This document shows positions 17,473-26,114 of a DNA stretch of 64,000 bases, piece after piece (position 1 is the first letter of the stretch; each line of letters opens with the position of its first letter). A model generated the notes under the pieces. The model saw nothing but the letters and a program-made list of their open reading frames with translations. It was not told the DNA's origin and ran no database searches. Made by a program: the position numbers and the translations under genes. The stretch comes from Falsibacillus albus (GTDB lineage Bacteria; Bacillota; Bacilli; Bacillales; DSM-25281): assembly GCF_003668575.1 (NCBI RefSeq), contig NZ_RCVZ01000002.1, positions 372,001 to 436,000 on the forward strand. The letters run 5' to 3'.

Positions 17473-18051
17473 ATGAAAACGAAAAACATGGTTTACTGTG
17501 CACTTTTCGCAGCACTGATGGCAGTTGGCGCTAATGTTTCCCCTTTTTTAACGATTGGCGGGGTGCCAGTAACGCTGCAGCTCATGTTCGCTATTTTGGC
17601 AGGAGGCATTCTTGGGAGCAGACTGGGCTCGATTTCAATGGTCGTTTACATGCTGATGGGATTGATTGGGTTGCCGGTCTTCGCTCAATTCAAAGGTGGG
17701 CCGTCACATATTATGAGTCCAACTTTCGGCTTTATCCTTTCTTTTATCGCAGTCGCCTATGTGGCTGGAAAACTTGTCGGCGATCAGCTGAAACAATCTA
17801 AGCGTGCATACATAGCGGCTGGAATTCTCAGCCTCGTCCTTAATTATGGAATCGGCACGAATTATATGTACTGCATCCTTCGATTTGGTGCAGATACACC
17901 GGATGGATTCAGCTATGGGGTGGCATGGGGCTGGATGATGGCCTATCTTTCTTTGGATATTGTCGTCACCATCGTGTCATTTTCAATCGTTCCAAGACTG
18001 AAATCTGCCATACAAACCGGTTACACACCTAAACGAGCAAGTGTAGATTGA
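17473..18051 (+). CDS. bioY: Biotin transporter BioY
   Basis: S-component biotin transporter of 192 residues with about six membrane segments. Family signatures GGVPVTLQLMFAILAGGILG, FAQFKGGPSHIMSPTFGFI and VAYVAGKLVG are present. It can act alone or with ECF ATPase/T components. GGGAGG precedes the ATG. It is divergent from bioDA across the BirA-type operator, so uptake and synthesis are likely co-repressed by biotin. Confidence 0.94.
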   Translation: MKTKNMVYCALFAALMAVGANVSPFLTIGGVPVTLQLMFAILAGGILGSRLGSISMVVYMLMGLIGLPVFAQFKGGPSHIMSPTFGFILSFIAVAYVAGKLVGDQLKQSKRAYIAAGILSLVLNYGIGTNYMYCILRFGADTPDGFSYGVAWGWMMAYLSLDIVVTIVSFSIVPRLKSAIQTGYTPKRASVD

Positions 18052-18076
18052 TTCCCGGGCATCGTTAGCATTGATA

Positions 18077-18101
18077 AAGCCCGCAGATAGACTGCGGGCT
18101 T
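18077..18101. terminator. Terminator between bioY and convergent haem-reductase gene
   Basis: AAGCCCGCAG and CTGCGGGCTT form a perfect 10-bp stem with a 5-nt loop. T runs are short on both sides. Confidence 0.75.
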
Positions 18102-18106
18102 CATTA

Positions 18107-18667
18107 CTACATCTGAGATCTTTGCATCCTTTTTTCTACAGGTTTCGGATTAGCTGGCTTCTTCGTGGACGTGACGTACCCTAAATAGAGGCTTGCTCCA
18201 AGTACCAGCAGGAAGCTTCCCCAATACAGGAACATGGACCACTCTGTTTTTGAATCCGTTCCAAGATAGAACCCATGCACCCAAGTCATCAGCCAAAGCG
18301 GAAAAACGAGGTAGTGTGTCTTTTTCCAAACCTTCCTGCCTATTGCCTTCATGAAATCTGACGTCACGATCACAATGATGAAGATATACAACGCAATCGT
18401 CCCGATCCCACTCAAAATCCGATGATAAGGTGACATGAATGGGACAAGCGCTTCAGTCAATGAAAACGGCTGAAAATGATCAAAGAAGAGCAAGTACACG
18501 TGTACAGCAGATCCCAAAAGGGCAATCTGTCCGATGACTTGATGAAATTCCAAGATTCCGGCTTTTTTTCGGGGAATGTGCCTGAAGATGCCAGCCAGGA
18601 CAGAAATCGTCAGCAGACTGTAAGCCGTCAAACCCGTAATTCGAATGAGCAACCACGTCCAATTCAT
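18107..18667 (-). CDS. Ferric-reductase-like transmembrane haem protein
   Basis: A 186-residue membrane protein with five or six hydrophobic segments. Paired membrane histidines are visible in LEFHQVIGQIALLGSAVHVYLLFFDHF and KKTHYLVFPLWLMTWVHGFYLG, as in the ferric-reductase-like (MsrQ/YedZ) haem b domain. It should pass electrons across the membrane. Its ATG overlaps the apbE stop (ATGA), so it is translated with ApbE. It lacks any FAD/NADH domain, so the electron donor must be another protein or quinol. Confidence 0.78.
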   Translation of the reverse strand: MNWTWLLIRITGLTAYSLLTISVLAGIFRHIPRKKAGILEFHQVIGQIALLGSAVHVYLLFFDHFQPFSLTEALVPFMSPYHRILSGIGTIALYIFIIVIVTSDFMKAIGRKVWKKTHYLVFPLWLMTWVHGFYLGTDSKTEWSMFLYWGSFLLVLGASLYLGYVTSTKKPANPKPVEKRMQRSQM

Positions 18668-19560
18668 TTTGCAACCTCCAATTCTTCATACATGCGTTCA
18701 TTTCCTCCGACAGCAAATGTATGATTGTCAAAATAAATAAAATAAGCGATATTCGGAAAAGTTTTCCTGACAAGTCTTTTTGCTTCCTCAAAAGGGAGGA
18801 TGCAAAAAACCTTTGAGATCGTTTCAGCCTCCATTGCCGTGTCGGCAATCACACTCGCCTGCAGAACCCCATTTCGGGCAACCTTCCCGGTTCTGCCATT
18901 TATGATATGATGGACGCTTTCCCCATCCAATGCCCACTTCCTATATTTTTTGCTTGAAGTGGCAAGGGCACAGTCTTTTATATAAAACCTGGCAATATCC
19001 TTTCCATTTAAACCCGGATGCTCGATGCCAGATTTCATCCTGCCGATGACGGCCATATCACCACCGGCATTGATGATGGTTTCCGCTTGACCCTCCTGCA
19101 AAAGAAGCTGTTTCGCTTTATCGACAATGTATCCCTTCCCGAATCCACCAAAATCAAATGTGAAATTCTCTTTTTTAACGATCCACTGCCTGCTGATTTG
19201 TTCGATAGGCTCCGTTAAAAATTTCACAATCCGCCTATTCGGTTTGCTGGGATTGTATCCTTCGTAAAAGGAATTCGTATAACCGATCGATTTCATCGCC
19301 TCACCAATAAAGGGGTTCACATGATATTCAACTCGTCTGGATAGTTTCAAAGCGTGTTGAAGCAGGTCAGCCAATGTTTCCTCCAAGTGGATTGGCACGT
19401 GAAGGGGACTTTCATTCAAATGGGCTAACGCATTTCCAGGAATGAACCTGCTTGCAGTTTGTTCAAATTGTTGAAATAACTGCTCCACCATTTGCTGCAT
19501 TTCTTCATTCAGCCCGACAAGCTTGATAGTAGAATTCATGGCTGTGAACTGTGTCATCAT
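18664..19560 (-). CDS. apbE: FAD:protein FMN transferase (ApbE)
   Basis: ApbE-family flavin transferase of 298 residues, which attaches FMN covalently to a Thr/Ser of target redox proteins. Visible motifs are FTFDFGGFGKGYIVDKA, INAGGDMAVIG, SSKKYRKWA, HHIINGRTGK and VIADTAMEAE. There is no signal peptide or lipobox, unlike many secreted ApbE proteins, so flavinylation would be cytoplasmic. It starts in a TGATG overlap with the upstream secreted-protein gene. No classic DxxSGA(T/S) acceptor site is evident in the neighbours. Confidence 0.88.
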   Translation of the reverse strand: MMTQFTAMNSTIKLVGLNEEMQQMVEQLFQQFEQTASRFIPGNALAHLNESPLHVPIHLEETLADLLQHALKLSRRVEYHVNPFIGEAMKSIGYTNSFYEGYNPSKPNRRIVKFLTEPIEQISRQWIVKKENFTFDFGGFGKGYIVDKAKQLLLQEGQAETIINAGGDMAVIGRMKSGIEHPGLNGKDIARFYIKDCALATSSKKYRKWALDGESVHHIINGRTGKVARNGVLQASVIADTAMEAETISKVFCILPFEEAKRLVRKTFPNIAYFIYFDNHTFAVGGNERMYEELEVAK

Positions 19561-19880
19561 CAATGCTTCGACCCGCCAGAACTTCCGTGTCCTTGAGCAA
19601 ATCCATCTGAAGGCGCCTGAAAAAATTGATCCTGGTTGTCAGAGGAACCTGAATCAAAATTGTCCCCAAATCCGGAATCACCATTTTGACTTCCTTGGTC
19701 ATTAAAATCCTGATGCCGTCGTTGGAACGAATCGCCATTGTGCTGAAAGCCATCGTCATTGGAAGCTGTACCTTGGTTAATATCCTTATTTGGATTCGAA
19801 TTTGCTCCTACGAGTCCTGCAAAAGTGAGAAACGTAATCGAAGTGACCGATATGACTGACCATTTCACCTTTTTTTTCAT
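19560..19880 (-). CDS. Secreted Asn/Asp/Gly/Gln-rich protein
   Basis: A 106-residue protein with a classical signal peptide (MKKKVKWSVISVTSITFLTF, cleavage likely near AGLVGANS). The mature part of about 80 residues is low-complexity, rich in N, D, G, Q, S and F, with no cysteine. I do not recognise a family. AAAGGAG lies 7 nt before the ATG at 19880. It heads the operon with apbE and the haem membrane protein and is the most likely novel component of that locus. Confidence 0.7.
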   Translation of the reverse strand: MKKKVKWSVISVTSITFLTFAGLVGANSNPNKDINQGTASNDDGFQHNGDSFQRRHQDFNDQGSQNGDSGFGDNFDSGSSDNQDQFFQAPSDGFAQGHGSSGGSKH

Positions 19881-19965
19881 GTTCGATTCTCCTTTATATA
19901 CCATTATTCAAAAATATTCGTTTACAGTATGTTAAATGGATGAGTAGTACAACTATTACTTTACT

Positions 19966-19993
19966 CGTCAATGGTGAAAAAATAGTGAAAAAA
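19966..19993 (-). promoter_or_regulatory. Direct repeats abutting a -35 box (candidate response-regulator site)
   Basis: On the minus strand TTTTTTCAC occurs twice with an 11-bp period (19974-19982 and 19985-19993), and 2 nt later comes TTGACG (19966-19971), a -35-like hexamer. Tandem half-sites at 10-11 bp period next to -35 are typical of OmpR/PhoB-family activators, and such a regulator is encoded just upstream. The -10 is not convincing, as expected of an activated promoter. Confidence 0.55.
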
Positions 19994-20172
19994 TGTGCTA
20001 CCTCAATGAACACATGGATGGTTTCGTAAAGAATTTGTTATTTCAAAAGACTCTTTTCTCATACATCGCTGCTATAGCAAATAAAGATTGTTTAAACAAA
20101 GTTTCAAACTTCAAAATAGCTATTTTTGCGTTGCAGCATGATCGCTTTCAGCTCCAAACATAAATAGGACTA

Positions 20173-20207
20173 CAAAAAAAACAGCATTCCGCCTAAGAAA
20201 TGCTGTT
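20173..20207 (-). terminator. Terminator of the two-component operon
   Basis: AACAGCATT and AATGCTGTT form a perfect 9-bp stem, followed on the minus strand by eight T. It ends the regulator-kinase operon 9 nt after the kinase stop and separates it from the apbE operon. Confidence 0.88.
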
Positions 20208-20215
20208 CCCTTTTG

Positions 20216-21643
20216 TTATTTGCCTCTTTTCGTTTTTGACGATAATGGGATTTTGACAGTAAAAATGCTCCCTTTTCCCATGTCGCTGTCAACGCGGATC
20301 GTCCCGCCATGGGTCTCCACGATCCACTTGGCAATTGCCAGCCCAAGTCCATGGCCCCCAACTTGTCTTGACCTCGATTTATCCGATCGGTAGAAGCGTT
20401 CAAAGATCAAGTCATAATCTTCTCGCCTGATGCCGATTCCAGTATCCTCCACTTTGATCGACAAGCTTCCCCCTTCGATTGAAAGATAAACATGCACTTC
20501 TCCACCGTTTGATGTATATTTGATGGCATTATCGATCAAGATGTACAGCAGCTGAGTCAAGCGCTGTGAATCACCTTGTATATAAAGAGTTTCTGGGGCA
20601 TGAAGTTGCAGGTGAATTTCTTTTTGCTCCGCAAGGGAACGGAAAGATTGAACACCTTTCTCCGCTGCTGAACTGAAATCAAACCGTTCATTGAATCTTT
20701 CCATCGCTCCTGAATCGCTCCTCGCAAGCGTAAGCATATCTCCTACAAGCCTCGTCATCCGTTTCACTTCATCCTTCATCGTAATGAGGAGCTTATTACT
20801 ATAGTTGTCATCATTTTTCTCATCCATTGTCATTTCCATTGCATTAATGGAAGACATCATGACACTCAAGGGGGTACGGAGCTCATGGGATGCATCCGCA
20901 ACAAATTCCCGCTGTCGGGAAAACGCTCTGCTTATTGGGACCATCGCCTTTTTGGACATGAAAAAGCTGATGATCAATGCAATCCCGATGAAGAGCACAG
21001 CCAATCCAACCAAAATGATCAATAGCCACTTAAATAACTGATAGGTAGAAGTGATATCCTTTCCTAGATAAATCCGTCCGACAATTTCACCGTTGTACTT
21101 GATGGGATGGACCGCAATGATCAATTGGATATCCTGTGGGCTTTGCGCCGGCTGTAATTCGTGTCTTTCATCTTTTCGCTCATGTATTTTTGAGAAATCT
21201 ACTCTTAATTGTTCCCTGTGAAATTCTTCCTGATCCGGCGACCATCCTTTAATCAGGTTCAAAATGTCCGGGCGAAGCCCTGAGAGAATTTCATCCCCCA
21301 TTATTAAATCCCCATCCGGCCCGGTAATATAATAAAAAAATTGGTCTACGTTATTCAATACCAATTCTTGGCCCTCGAATCCTGAAAGACTGGTTTGGTT
21401 CCTATGATTCAAATATTCCTCGATGCTATGTGCTTCACCATCCAATTTGGAATCAAGGTCCTGTTCCTGACCTTTATAGATGATTGTATATAATAGAGCA
21501 AAAACCACCACGATAAATAAAAGAAGGAAAAGCATAAGGAGACTGCTGTATATCCCGGTCAGGCGATACTGGGTATGCTTGAATATATCTTTTTCTCCAC
21601 GGTTTCTTTGAAAAATAGAAAAAAAAGAAAACCTAGCCTTCAA
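20216..21643 (-). CDS. Sensor histidine kinase
   Basis: A 475-residue OmpR-partner kinase. Membrane segments at about 31-56 and 206-230 enclose an extracytoplasmic sensor of about 150 residues. The HAMP-like linker leads to the H-box FVADASHELRTPLS with phospho-acceptor His 253. An N-box (LIDNAIKYT) and G-boxes (DTGIGI and GGHGLGLAIAKWI) follow. It overlaps the response regulator gene by 11 nt. The start is TTG. The signal is unknown; adjacency suggests it controls the secreted protein-apbE operon. Confidence 0.93.
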   Translation of the reverse strand: MKARFSFFSIFQRNRGEKDIFKHTQYRLTGIYSSLLMLFLLLFIVVVFALLYTIIYKGQEQDLDSKLDGEAHSIEEYLNHRNQTSLSGFEGQELVLNNVDQFFYYITGPDGDLIMGDEILSGLRPDILNLIKGWSPDQEEFHREQLRVDFSKIHERKDERHELQPAQSPQDIQLIIAVHPIKYNGEIVGRIYLGKDITSTYQLFKWLLIILVGLAVLFIGIALIISFFMSKKAMVPISRAFSRQREFVADASHELRTPLSVMMSSINAMEMTMDEKNDDNYSNKLLITMKDEVKRMTRLVGDMLTLARSDSGAMERFNERFDFSSAAEKGVQSFRSLAEQKEIHLQLHAPETLYIQGDSQRLTQLLYILIDNAIKYTSNGGEVHVYLSIEGGSLSIKVEDTGIGIRREDYDLIFERFYRSDKSRSRQVGGHGLGLAIAKWIVETHGGTIRVDSDMGKGSIFTVKIPLSSKTKRGK

Positions 21644-22307
21644 ATTTATATCCCACCCCTCTGATGCTTTGCAGCATATCCTGTTTTTCGATCATATCGA
21701 GTTTCTTACGAAGGAGCTTTATCGTTGCATCGATGGTTTTCGTCGATACGTCGGCATCCAATCCCCAAACCCTGTCTAATATCAGCTCACGGGGAAGGAC
21801 TTGGCCTTTATTCTGGACCAGGAAATCCAATAATTGAAACTCCCTGCGGCTTAATTGTATTTCTTGTTCACCTTGGCGGACCGTTTGGCTCGTTCGGTTT
21901 AAAACCATATCATTAATGACAAGTCGATCTTCCAGGATCGGTGCATAATTACGTCTTGAGAGTGCCCTTAGCCGTGCCAAAAGCTCATCAATTTCAAATG
22001 GTTTGACTAAATAATCATCGGCACCGGCATCGAGTCCTTCAATCCGATCTTGGACTGCGTCTTTTGCAGTCAAAATCAAGATCGCACCAGAATACCCTTC
22101 TTGCCTTAAGTGTCTGCATACGGATATCCCATCCTCTTTTGGCATCATCCAATCTAGCACCAGGACATCATAATGGGATGCGTTCGCATAAGCATAAGCA
22201 TCCTCTCCGTCCATCACCCAATCGACCTTATATCCACCCTTTTTTTGCAGCATGAAAACGATCAATTCACCCAGCTGTTCATCATCTTCTGCCAAAAGAA
22301 TATTCAA
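21633..22307 (-). CDS. OmpR-family response regulator
   Basis: A 224-residue regulator: receiver domain residues 1-115 with phospho-acceptor Asp 52 (LVLDWMMPKEDG) and KPF near 101, then a winged-helix output domain (LSRREFQLLDFLVQNKG, VSTKTIDATIKLLRKKLD, IRGVGYKFEG). The start is TTG with AGGAGG 7 nt upstream. It is first in the operon with the kinase, behind a good sigma-A promoter. Confidence 0.94.
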   Translation of the reverse strand: MNILLAEDDEQLGELIVFMLQKKGGYKVDWVMDGEDAYAYANASHYDVLVLDWMMPKEDGISVCRHLRQEGYSGAILILTAKDAVQDRIEGLDAGADDYLVKPFEIDELLARLRALSRRNYAPILEDRLVINDMVLNRTSQTVRQGEQEIQLSRREFQLLDFLVQNKGQVLPRELILDRVWGLDADVSTKTIDATIKLLRKKLDMIEKQDMLQSIRGVGYKFEG

Positions 22308-22358
22308 GACTGTTCCTCCTTCGGTTACCTTTTCTTCTAAATGTTCGAGCTCTCTTCA

Positions 22359-22388
22359 ATTATGTTTATTTTAACTCATAATTGTCAG
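22359..22388 (-). promoter_or_regulatory. Sigma-A promoter of the two-component operon
   Basis: On the minus strand CTGACA (22383-22388), 18 nt, CATAAT (22359-22364): each hexamer matches the consensus at five of six positions. No copy of the TTTTTTCAC direct repeat is seen here, so autoregulation is not indicated. Confidence 0.6.
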
Positions 22389-22429
22389 AATGGGCATGGG
22401 ATATGTTTTTCTTAAATGATTTCTTTGAG

Positions 22430-22680
22430 TGCCAATCTTCGCATGGATTGTAATTTAAATTATTCCTCATTTAAAGTTGATTGGAGCGGAAGGTGCGAGA
22501 CTCCGAAGGGATCAGCGGGCAAGGTGAGATCCCGCAGCGGAGCGAGGAGATATCAGGCGGATGTTCGATTAAGTTCGGCACGTCGTGTGCCAACATCGAA
22601 CGACCTCACTTCGTGTGAGGCCCCTCGGAAAGTGAGCATCCTTCTGCGGAAATCAGCTTTGCACAATCTTTTCTGGAATG
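22430..22680. repeat. Dispersed palindromic repeat, copy C (opposite orientation)
   Basis: About 250 bp reading as the reverse complement of copies B and F: GTTGATTGGAGCGGAAGG and GCGAGACTCCGAAGGGATCAGCGGG at the left; CCTCACTTCGTGTGAGG, GGAAAGTGAGCATCC and GCGGAAATCAGC at the right. It retains the long internal stem found in B and F. It occupies the gap between the GntP terminator and the response-regulator promoter. Confidence 0.85.
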
Positions 22681-22704
22681 ACTAATGTGTTTTTCCAATG
22701 GAAA

Positions 22705-22736
22705 AAGGCGCTTTTCTTTTAGCAGAAAAGCGCCTT
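22705..22736. terminator. Terminator of gntP-like gene
   Basis: AAGGCGCTTTTCT and AGAAAAGCGCCTT form a perfect 13-bp stem; on the minus strand it is followed by TTTTTCC. Confidence 0.85.
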
Positions 22737-22770
22737 CATTTTGTTAAAAAATTATTTTTTTACATAAAGA

Positions 22771-24096
22771 TTACACAAATATATTTACGATAAGTGCACC
22801 GCCGAATGCGATGAATGAAAGCAATGTTTCCAAGACTGTCCACGTTTTGAACGTTTCTTTTACAGATAATCCGAGATACTCTTTCACCATCCAGAAGCCT
22901 GCATCATTGACATGGGAAAACATCAGCGATCCAGCTCCTGTGGTAATGACGAGTAGCTCGAGGTTTACACCGGACATGTGCTTGATGATCGGCGCTACAA
23001 TGCCTGCAGCTGTCGTTAAGGCAACTGTTGCAGATCCAGTTGCGATTCGGATCAGGCCGGCAATGATGAATGCGAGCACTAACGGAGAAAGCGAAAAGTT
23101 CTGCGCCATATTGGCAATCGTATCTCCGACACCGCTTTCAATTAATATCTCTTTAAATCCACCGCCTGCACCGATGATGAGTGCAATCGAACCGACGGGC
23201 AGCAAGCATTCTTCCGTAAGCTTCTTAATGGCTTTCCGGTCTCTCCCTTGACGATAACCAAGAAAATAGTATGCTGCAAACACTGAAATCAGAAGTGCCA
23301 TCAATGGACTCCCGATGAATTCAAATGCTTTAGTTACACCTGATGGCACCGGCAAATAAGGCGCAATTGTCGAGAATACCAACAAGATGACAGGCAATAG
23401 GATGACAAAAAATGAAGTTCCCGTACTCGGTAATTGCTCCTTTTCTGCATCGACTTGAATCAATTCAGGTTCTCCTTCGGGTTTGACCCTCTTATGAATA
23501 TACTTTGCAAATAATGGCCCCGCGATAATGGCTGCTGGAATGGCAATGATCAAAGAATATAGCAGCACTTTTCCAAGATTGGCTTTATATATGCTGATGG
23601 CTGCCAATGCACCAGGATGCGGCGGTACCAACCCGTGCACAATCGATAAACCGGCCACTACCGGCAATGCAATCAACAGGATGTTCTGTTTTGAAGTTTT
23701 TTGAATCGAAATCACAAGCGGCAATAATATGATGATGCCGACTTCGAAGAAAACGGGTAATCCGATAATGAATCCAGAAAGCAGCATGGCCCAAGGCAAG
23801 TATGCTTCACCAAATTTATTGATAAAATATCGGGCTACTTTGATTCCGGCTCCTGAATCCGCCATCATTTTCCCAAGAATCGTCCCCAATGCCAAAATTC
23901 CGATGAGGTGGCCCAATACGCCGCCGACTCCCTTTTCATAGGCACCAACGATTTTATCGAGGGATAGTCCTGACATCACGGCCAGAAACAGGCTGGCGAA
24001 AAGTAAACTGATGAATGCATGCCAATTCAGCCAAGTAACACCTAAAATAACGATGATGATGGATGTAAGCGTAATCAATAATAAGTATGTATCCAC
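22771..24096 (-). CDS. GntP-family gluconate/hydroxy-acid permease
   Basis: A 441-residue permease with about 12 membrane segments. GntP signatures are seen in GVGGVLGHLIGILALGTILGKMMADSGAG, GLPVFFEVG, VHGLVPPHPGALAAI and GAGGGFKEILIESG. Substrate may be gluconate or a related sugar acid (glycerate, fructuronate); no catabolic gene is adjacent to decide. The chosen GTG start at 24096 has AGGAGG 9 nt upstream; the frame stays open to a TTG 7 codons earlier that overlaps the ribosome site. Confidence 0.88.
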   Translation of the reverse strand: MDTYLLLITLTSIIIVILGVTWLNWHAFISLLFASLFLAVMSGLSLDKIVGAYEKGVGGVLGHLIGILALGTILGKMMADSGAGIKVARYFINKFGEAYLPWAMLLSGFIIGLPVFFEVGIIILLPLVISIQKTSKQNILLIALPVVAGLSIVHGLVPPHPGALAAISIYKANLGKVLLYSLIIAIPAAIIAGPLFAKYIHKRVKPEGEPELIQVDAEKEQLPSTGTSFFVILLPVILLVFSTIAPYLPVPSGVTKAFEFIGSPLMALLISVFAAYYFLGYRQGRDRKAIKKLTEECLLPVGSIALIIGAGGGFKEILIESGVGDTIANMAQNFSLSPLVLAFIIAGLIRIATGSATVALTTAAGIVAPIIKHMSGVNLELLVITTGAGSLMFSHVNDAGFWMVKEYLGLSVKETFKTWTVLETLLSFIAFGGALIVNIFV

Positions 24097-24324
24097 AACC
24101 TTTTCCCTCCTAAGCAATGATACATGTCAACTTAACATACTTTTCCGCAAAAAATAAAGAAGAAGAAAAATCCAAAGCCAAAAACGTGACGATAGTCCTA
24201 TCATACCCAAGAAAGTCGTTCGTATGAAATTTGAAGATTCATAGAAATATTCCCCTAAAAAATACCTCTGCAAACTTCCAAGAATCAAAATGAACCAAGA
24301 TAGAACCTTTTACCCCTAAATACG

Positions 24325-24355
24325 TAAAAAACGCTTTCCTATAAAAGAAAAGCGT
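24325..24355 (-). terminator. Terminator of the lyase/ABC importer operon
   Basis: ACGCTTTCC and GAAAAGCGT pair, followed on the minus strand by TTTTTTAC, 9 nt after the stop of the last permease gene. The 230 nt beyond it, up to the GntP gene, hold no supported gene. Confidence 0.8.
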
Positions 24356-24363
24356 CCTGCAAA

Positions 24364-25194
24364 TCAACCTTTCACCCCGGTCAAAGAGATCCCCTCAACA
24401 ATTCGCCTTTGGAAGATAAGGAAAACCACCATCATCGGCACAACGGCCAGTGTGCTCATGCCCATGATCGTATTCCATTGGATCCCCCCTCCGTCCCCGG
24501 TTGCAAATAGGGAGATCCCGACTGGCAGGGTCCTCATGTTATCAGACGAGACAGCGATGACCGGCCACAGATAAGCATTCCAATTCCCAAGGAATGTAAT
24601 GATTCCCAAAGCTGATAAGGCAGGCTTTACTTGAGGAATCGCCACTCTCCACCATATCTTGAATTCGCTCATTCCATCTATCCGCGCCGCGTCCAATAAA
24701 TCATCGGGGATGCCGAGCATGAACTGCCTCATAAGAAAGACGCCGAACGCTTCGATGAGCCCAGGGAACATGATGCCGGAATAGCTGTCAATGATGTTCA
24801 CCTTACTCCCCATGACATACCATGGGATGACCAGCATTTCAGTGGGTATCATGAGGGTACTCAAGATTAAGATAAAAATGACTTTCACACCTGGAAACTT
24901 ATATTTGGCAAGCGTATATCCAATCAGCGAATTAAAGATCAAACAGCTTAACGTAACAACAGCAGCAATGATGATACTGTTCATATACCATGTCAAAAAG
25001 CCCGTTTCATGAAAAATATACTTGTAAGCGGATAAATCGATTTCATGAGGAAAAAACGAAAAACTATAGAAGTCTGACAGGCTTTTAAAGGAAGATAAAA
25101 TCATCCAAAGAAATGGAAATGCAACGATAGTGACTCCTGCGAATAAACAGAGATGGATGATAAGCTCTGAACCTTTGATTCTTCTCTTTTTCAA
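24364..25194 (-). CDS. ABC sugar-type importer permease (MalG-like)
   Basis: CUT1-type inner membrane permease with six membrane segments and the EAA loop ARIDGMSEFKIWWRVAIPQVKPAL. Length is about 276 residues, normal for the MalG class. AAGGGGTGAT is an almost perfect Shine-Dalgarno and points to TTG at 25194; GTG 25203 or ATG 25200 would sit inside it. It is last in an operon with the lyase, binding protein and MalF-like permease. No ATPase gene is present, so a shared MsmX-like ATPase is likely. Confidence 0.9.
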   Translation of the reverse strand: MKKRRIKGSELIIHLCLFAGVTIVAFPFLWMILSSFKSLSDFYSFSFFPHEIDLSAYKYIFHETGFLTWYMNSIIIAAVVTLSCLIFNSLIGYTLAKYKFPGVKVIFILILSTLMIPTEMLVIPWYVMGSKVNIIDSYSGIMFPGLIEAFGVFLMRQFMLGIPDDLLDAARIDGMSEFKIWWRVAIPQVKPALSALGIITFLGNWNAYLWPVIAVSSDNMRTLPVGISLFATGDGGGIQWNTIMGMSTLAVVPMMVVFLIFQRRIVEGISLTGVKG

Positions 25195-25206
25195 TCCCAT
25201 CACCCC

Positions 25207-26085
25207 TTAATAATCAAAATTTCTATTGAGGATTTTCAATTGCAGCAGGGTAACCAGCAGAATGATGATAAATAATACCACCGCGACAGCTGATGCATAT
25301 TGCATATTAAAATCCTGGAAGGCGTTTTTATACATATAAACCACGATGCTGATCGTACTGTTCAACGGACCGCCTGCACTTGAACCGCTCCCGGCCGTCA
25401 AGTTTTGAATTTGTGTAAACGTCTGCAGCGATTGGATGACGCCTGTAACGGCCAAAAACACAATTGTCGGATTTAAGAGAGGAAAGGTAATCTTCCAAAA
25501 CCACTTCCAGGTTCCGGCTCCGTCCATTTGGGCTGCTTCTATATACTGTTTGGGTACAGCCTTCAGTCCCGCCATAAAGATCAACATACTGAACCCCATG
25601 GACTGCCAAATCATTACCGTACAAACGCAGAATAACGATTCTTTCGGATCCGACAGCCAGTTTTGCGGAGGGATTCCAAACCAGCCGATAAACTCATTAA
25701 GAAAGCCTACATTCGGATCAAACATGAGACGCCATACCCAGCTGACAGCAACAATCGAAGTGATGTAGGGCAAAAAATAAATCATCCGATATATCCACCG
25801 AAAATGTCGGACACGTTCGATGGCGATGGCGATCAGGAGTCCGATCGCCATTTGCACCGGTACGGTGATGAAGACATATTTGCATGTATTCCAAACCGAT
25901 TTCCAAAAGACTTGATCATGCCATAATTTCACGTAGTTTTCTAATGTGAAACTGCCTCCATATTGGGGCGAGAAAGACATGGAAAAAGCATAGACTGTCG
26001 GAAAGATTCGAATACACAGGAAGAATAACAGCGGGATGGTCAAGAATGAGTAGGCAATCATCGTCCTCCTAGCTTTTAGGCTCAT
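25207..26085 (-). CDS. ABC sugar-type importer permease (MalF-like)
   Basis: A 292-residue CUT1 permease with six membrane segments and EAA loop AAQMDGAGTWKWFWKITFPLLNP. The ATG at 26085 has AAAGGAGG 9 nt upstream; the frame's first ATG (26106) lies before the ribosome site. It stands between the binding-protein gene and the second permease with short spacings. It forms the heterodimeric channel with the downstream permease. Confidence 0.9.
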   Translation of the reverse strand: MSLKARRTMIAYSFLTIPLLFFLCIRIFPTVYAFSMSFSPQYGGSFTLENYVKLWHDQVFWKSVWNTCKYVFITVPVQMAIGLLIAIAIERVRHFRWIYRMIYFLPYITSIVAVSWVWRLMFDPNVGFLNEFIGWFGIPPQNWLSDPKESLFCVCTVMIWQSMGFSMLIFMAGLKAVPKQYIEAAQMDGAGTWKWFWKITFPLLNPTIVFLAVTGVIQSLQTFTQIQNLTAGSGSSAGGPLNSTISIVVYMYKNAFQDFNMQYASAVAVVLFIIILLVTLLQLKILNRNFDY

Positions 26086-26114
26086 TATCCCTGCCCTCCT
26101 TTTCATCCTACAAT

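Noticed and set aside
24127-24310. Hydrophobic frame of about 60 codons between the ABC permease terminator and gntP
   Set aside because: It could be a small membrane protein, but no start codon with a ribosome site exists in frame.
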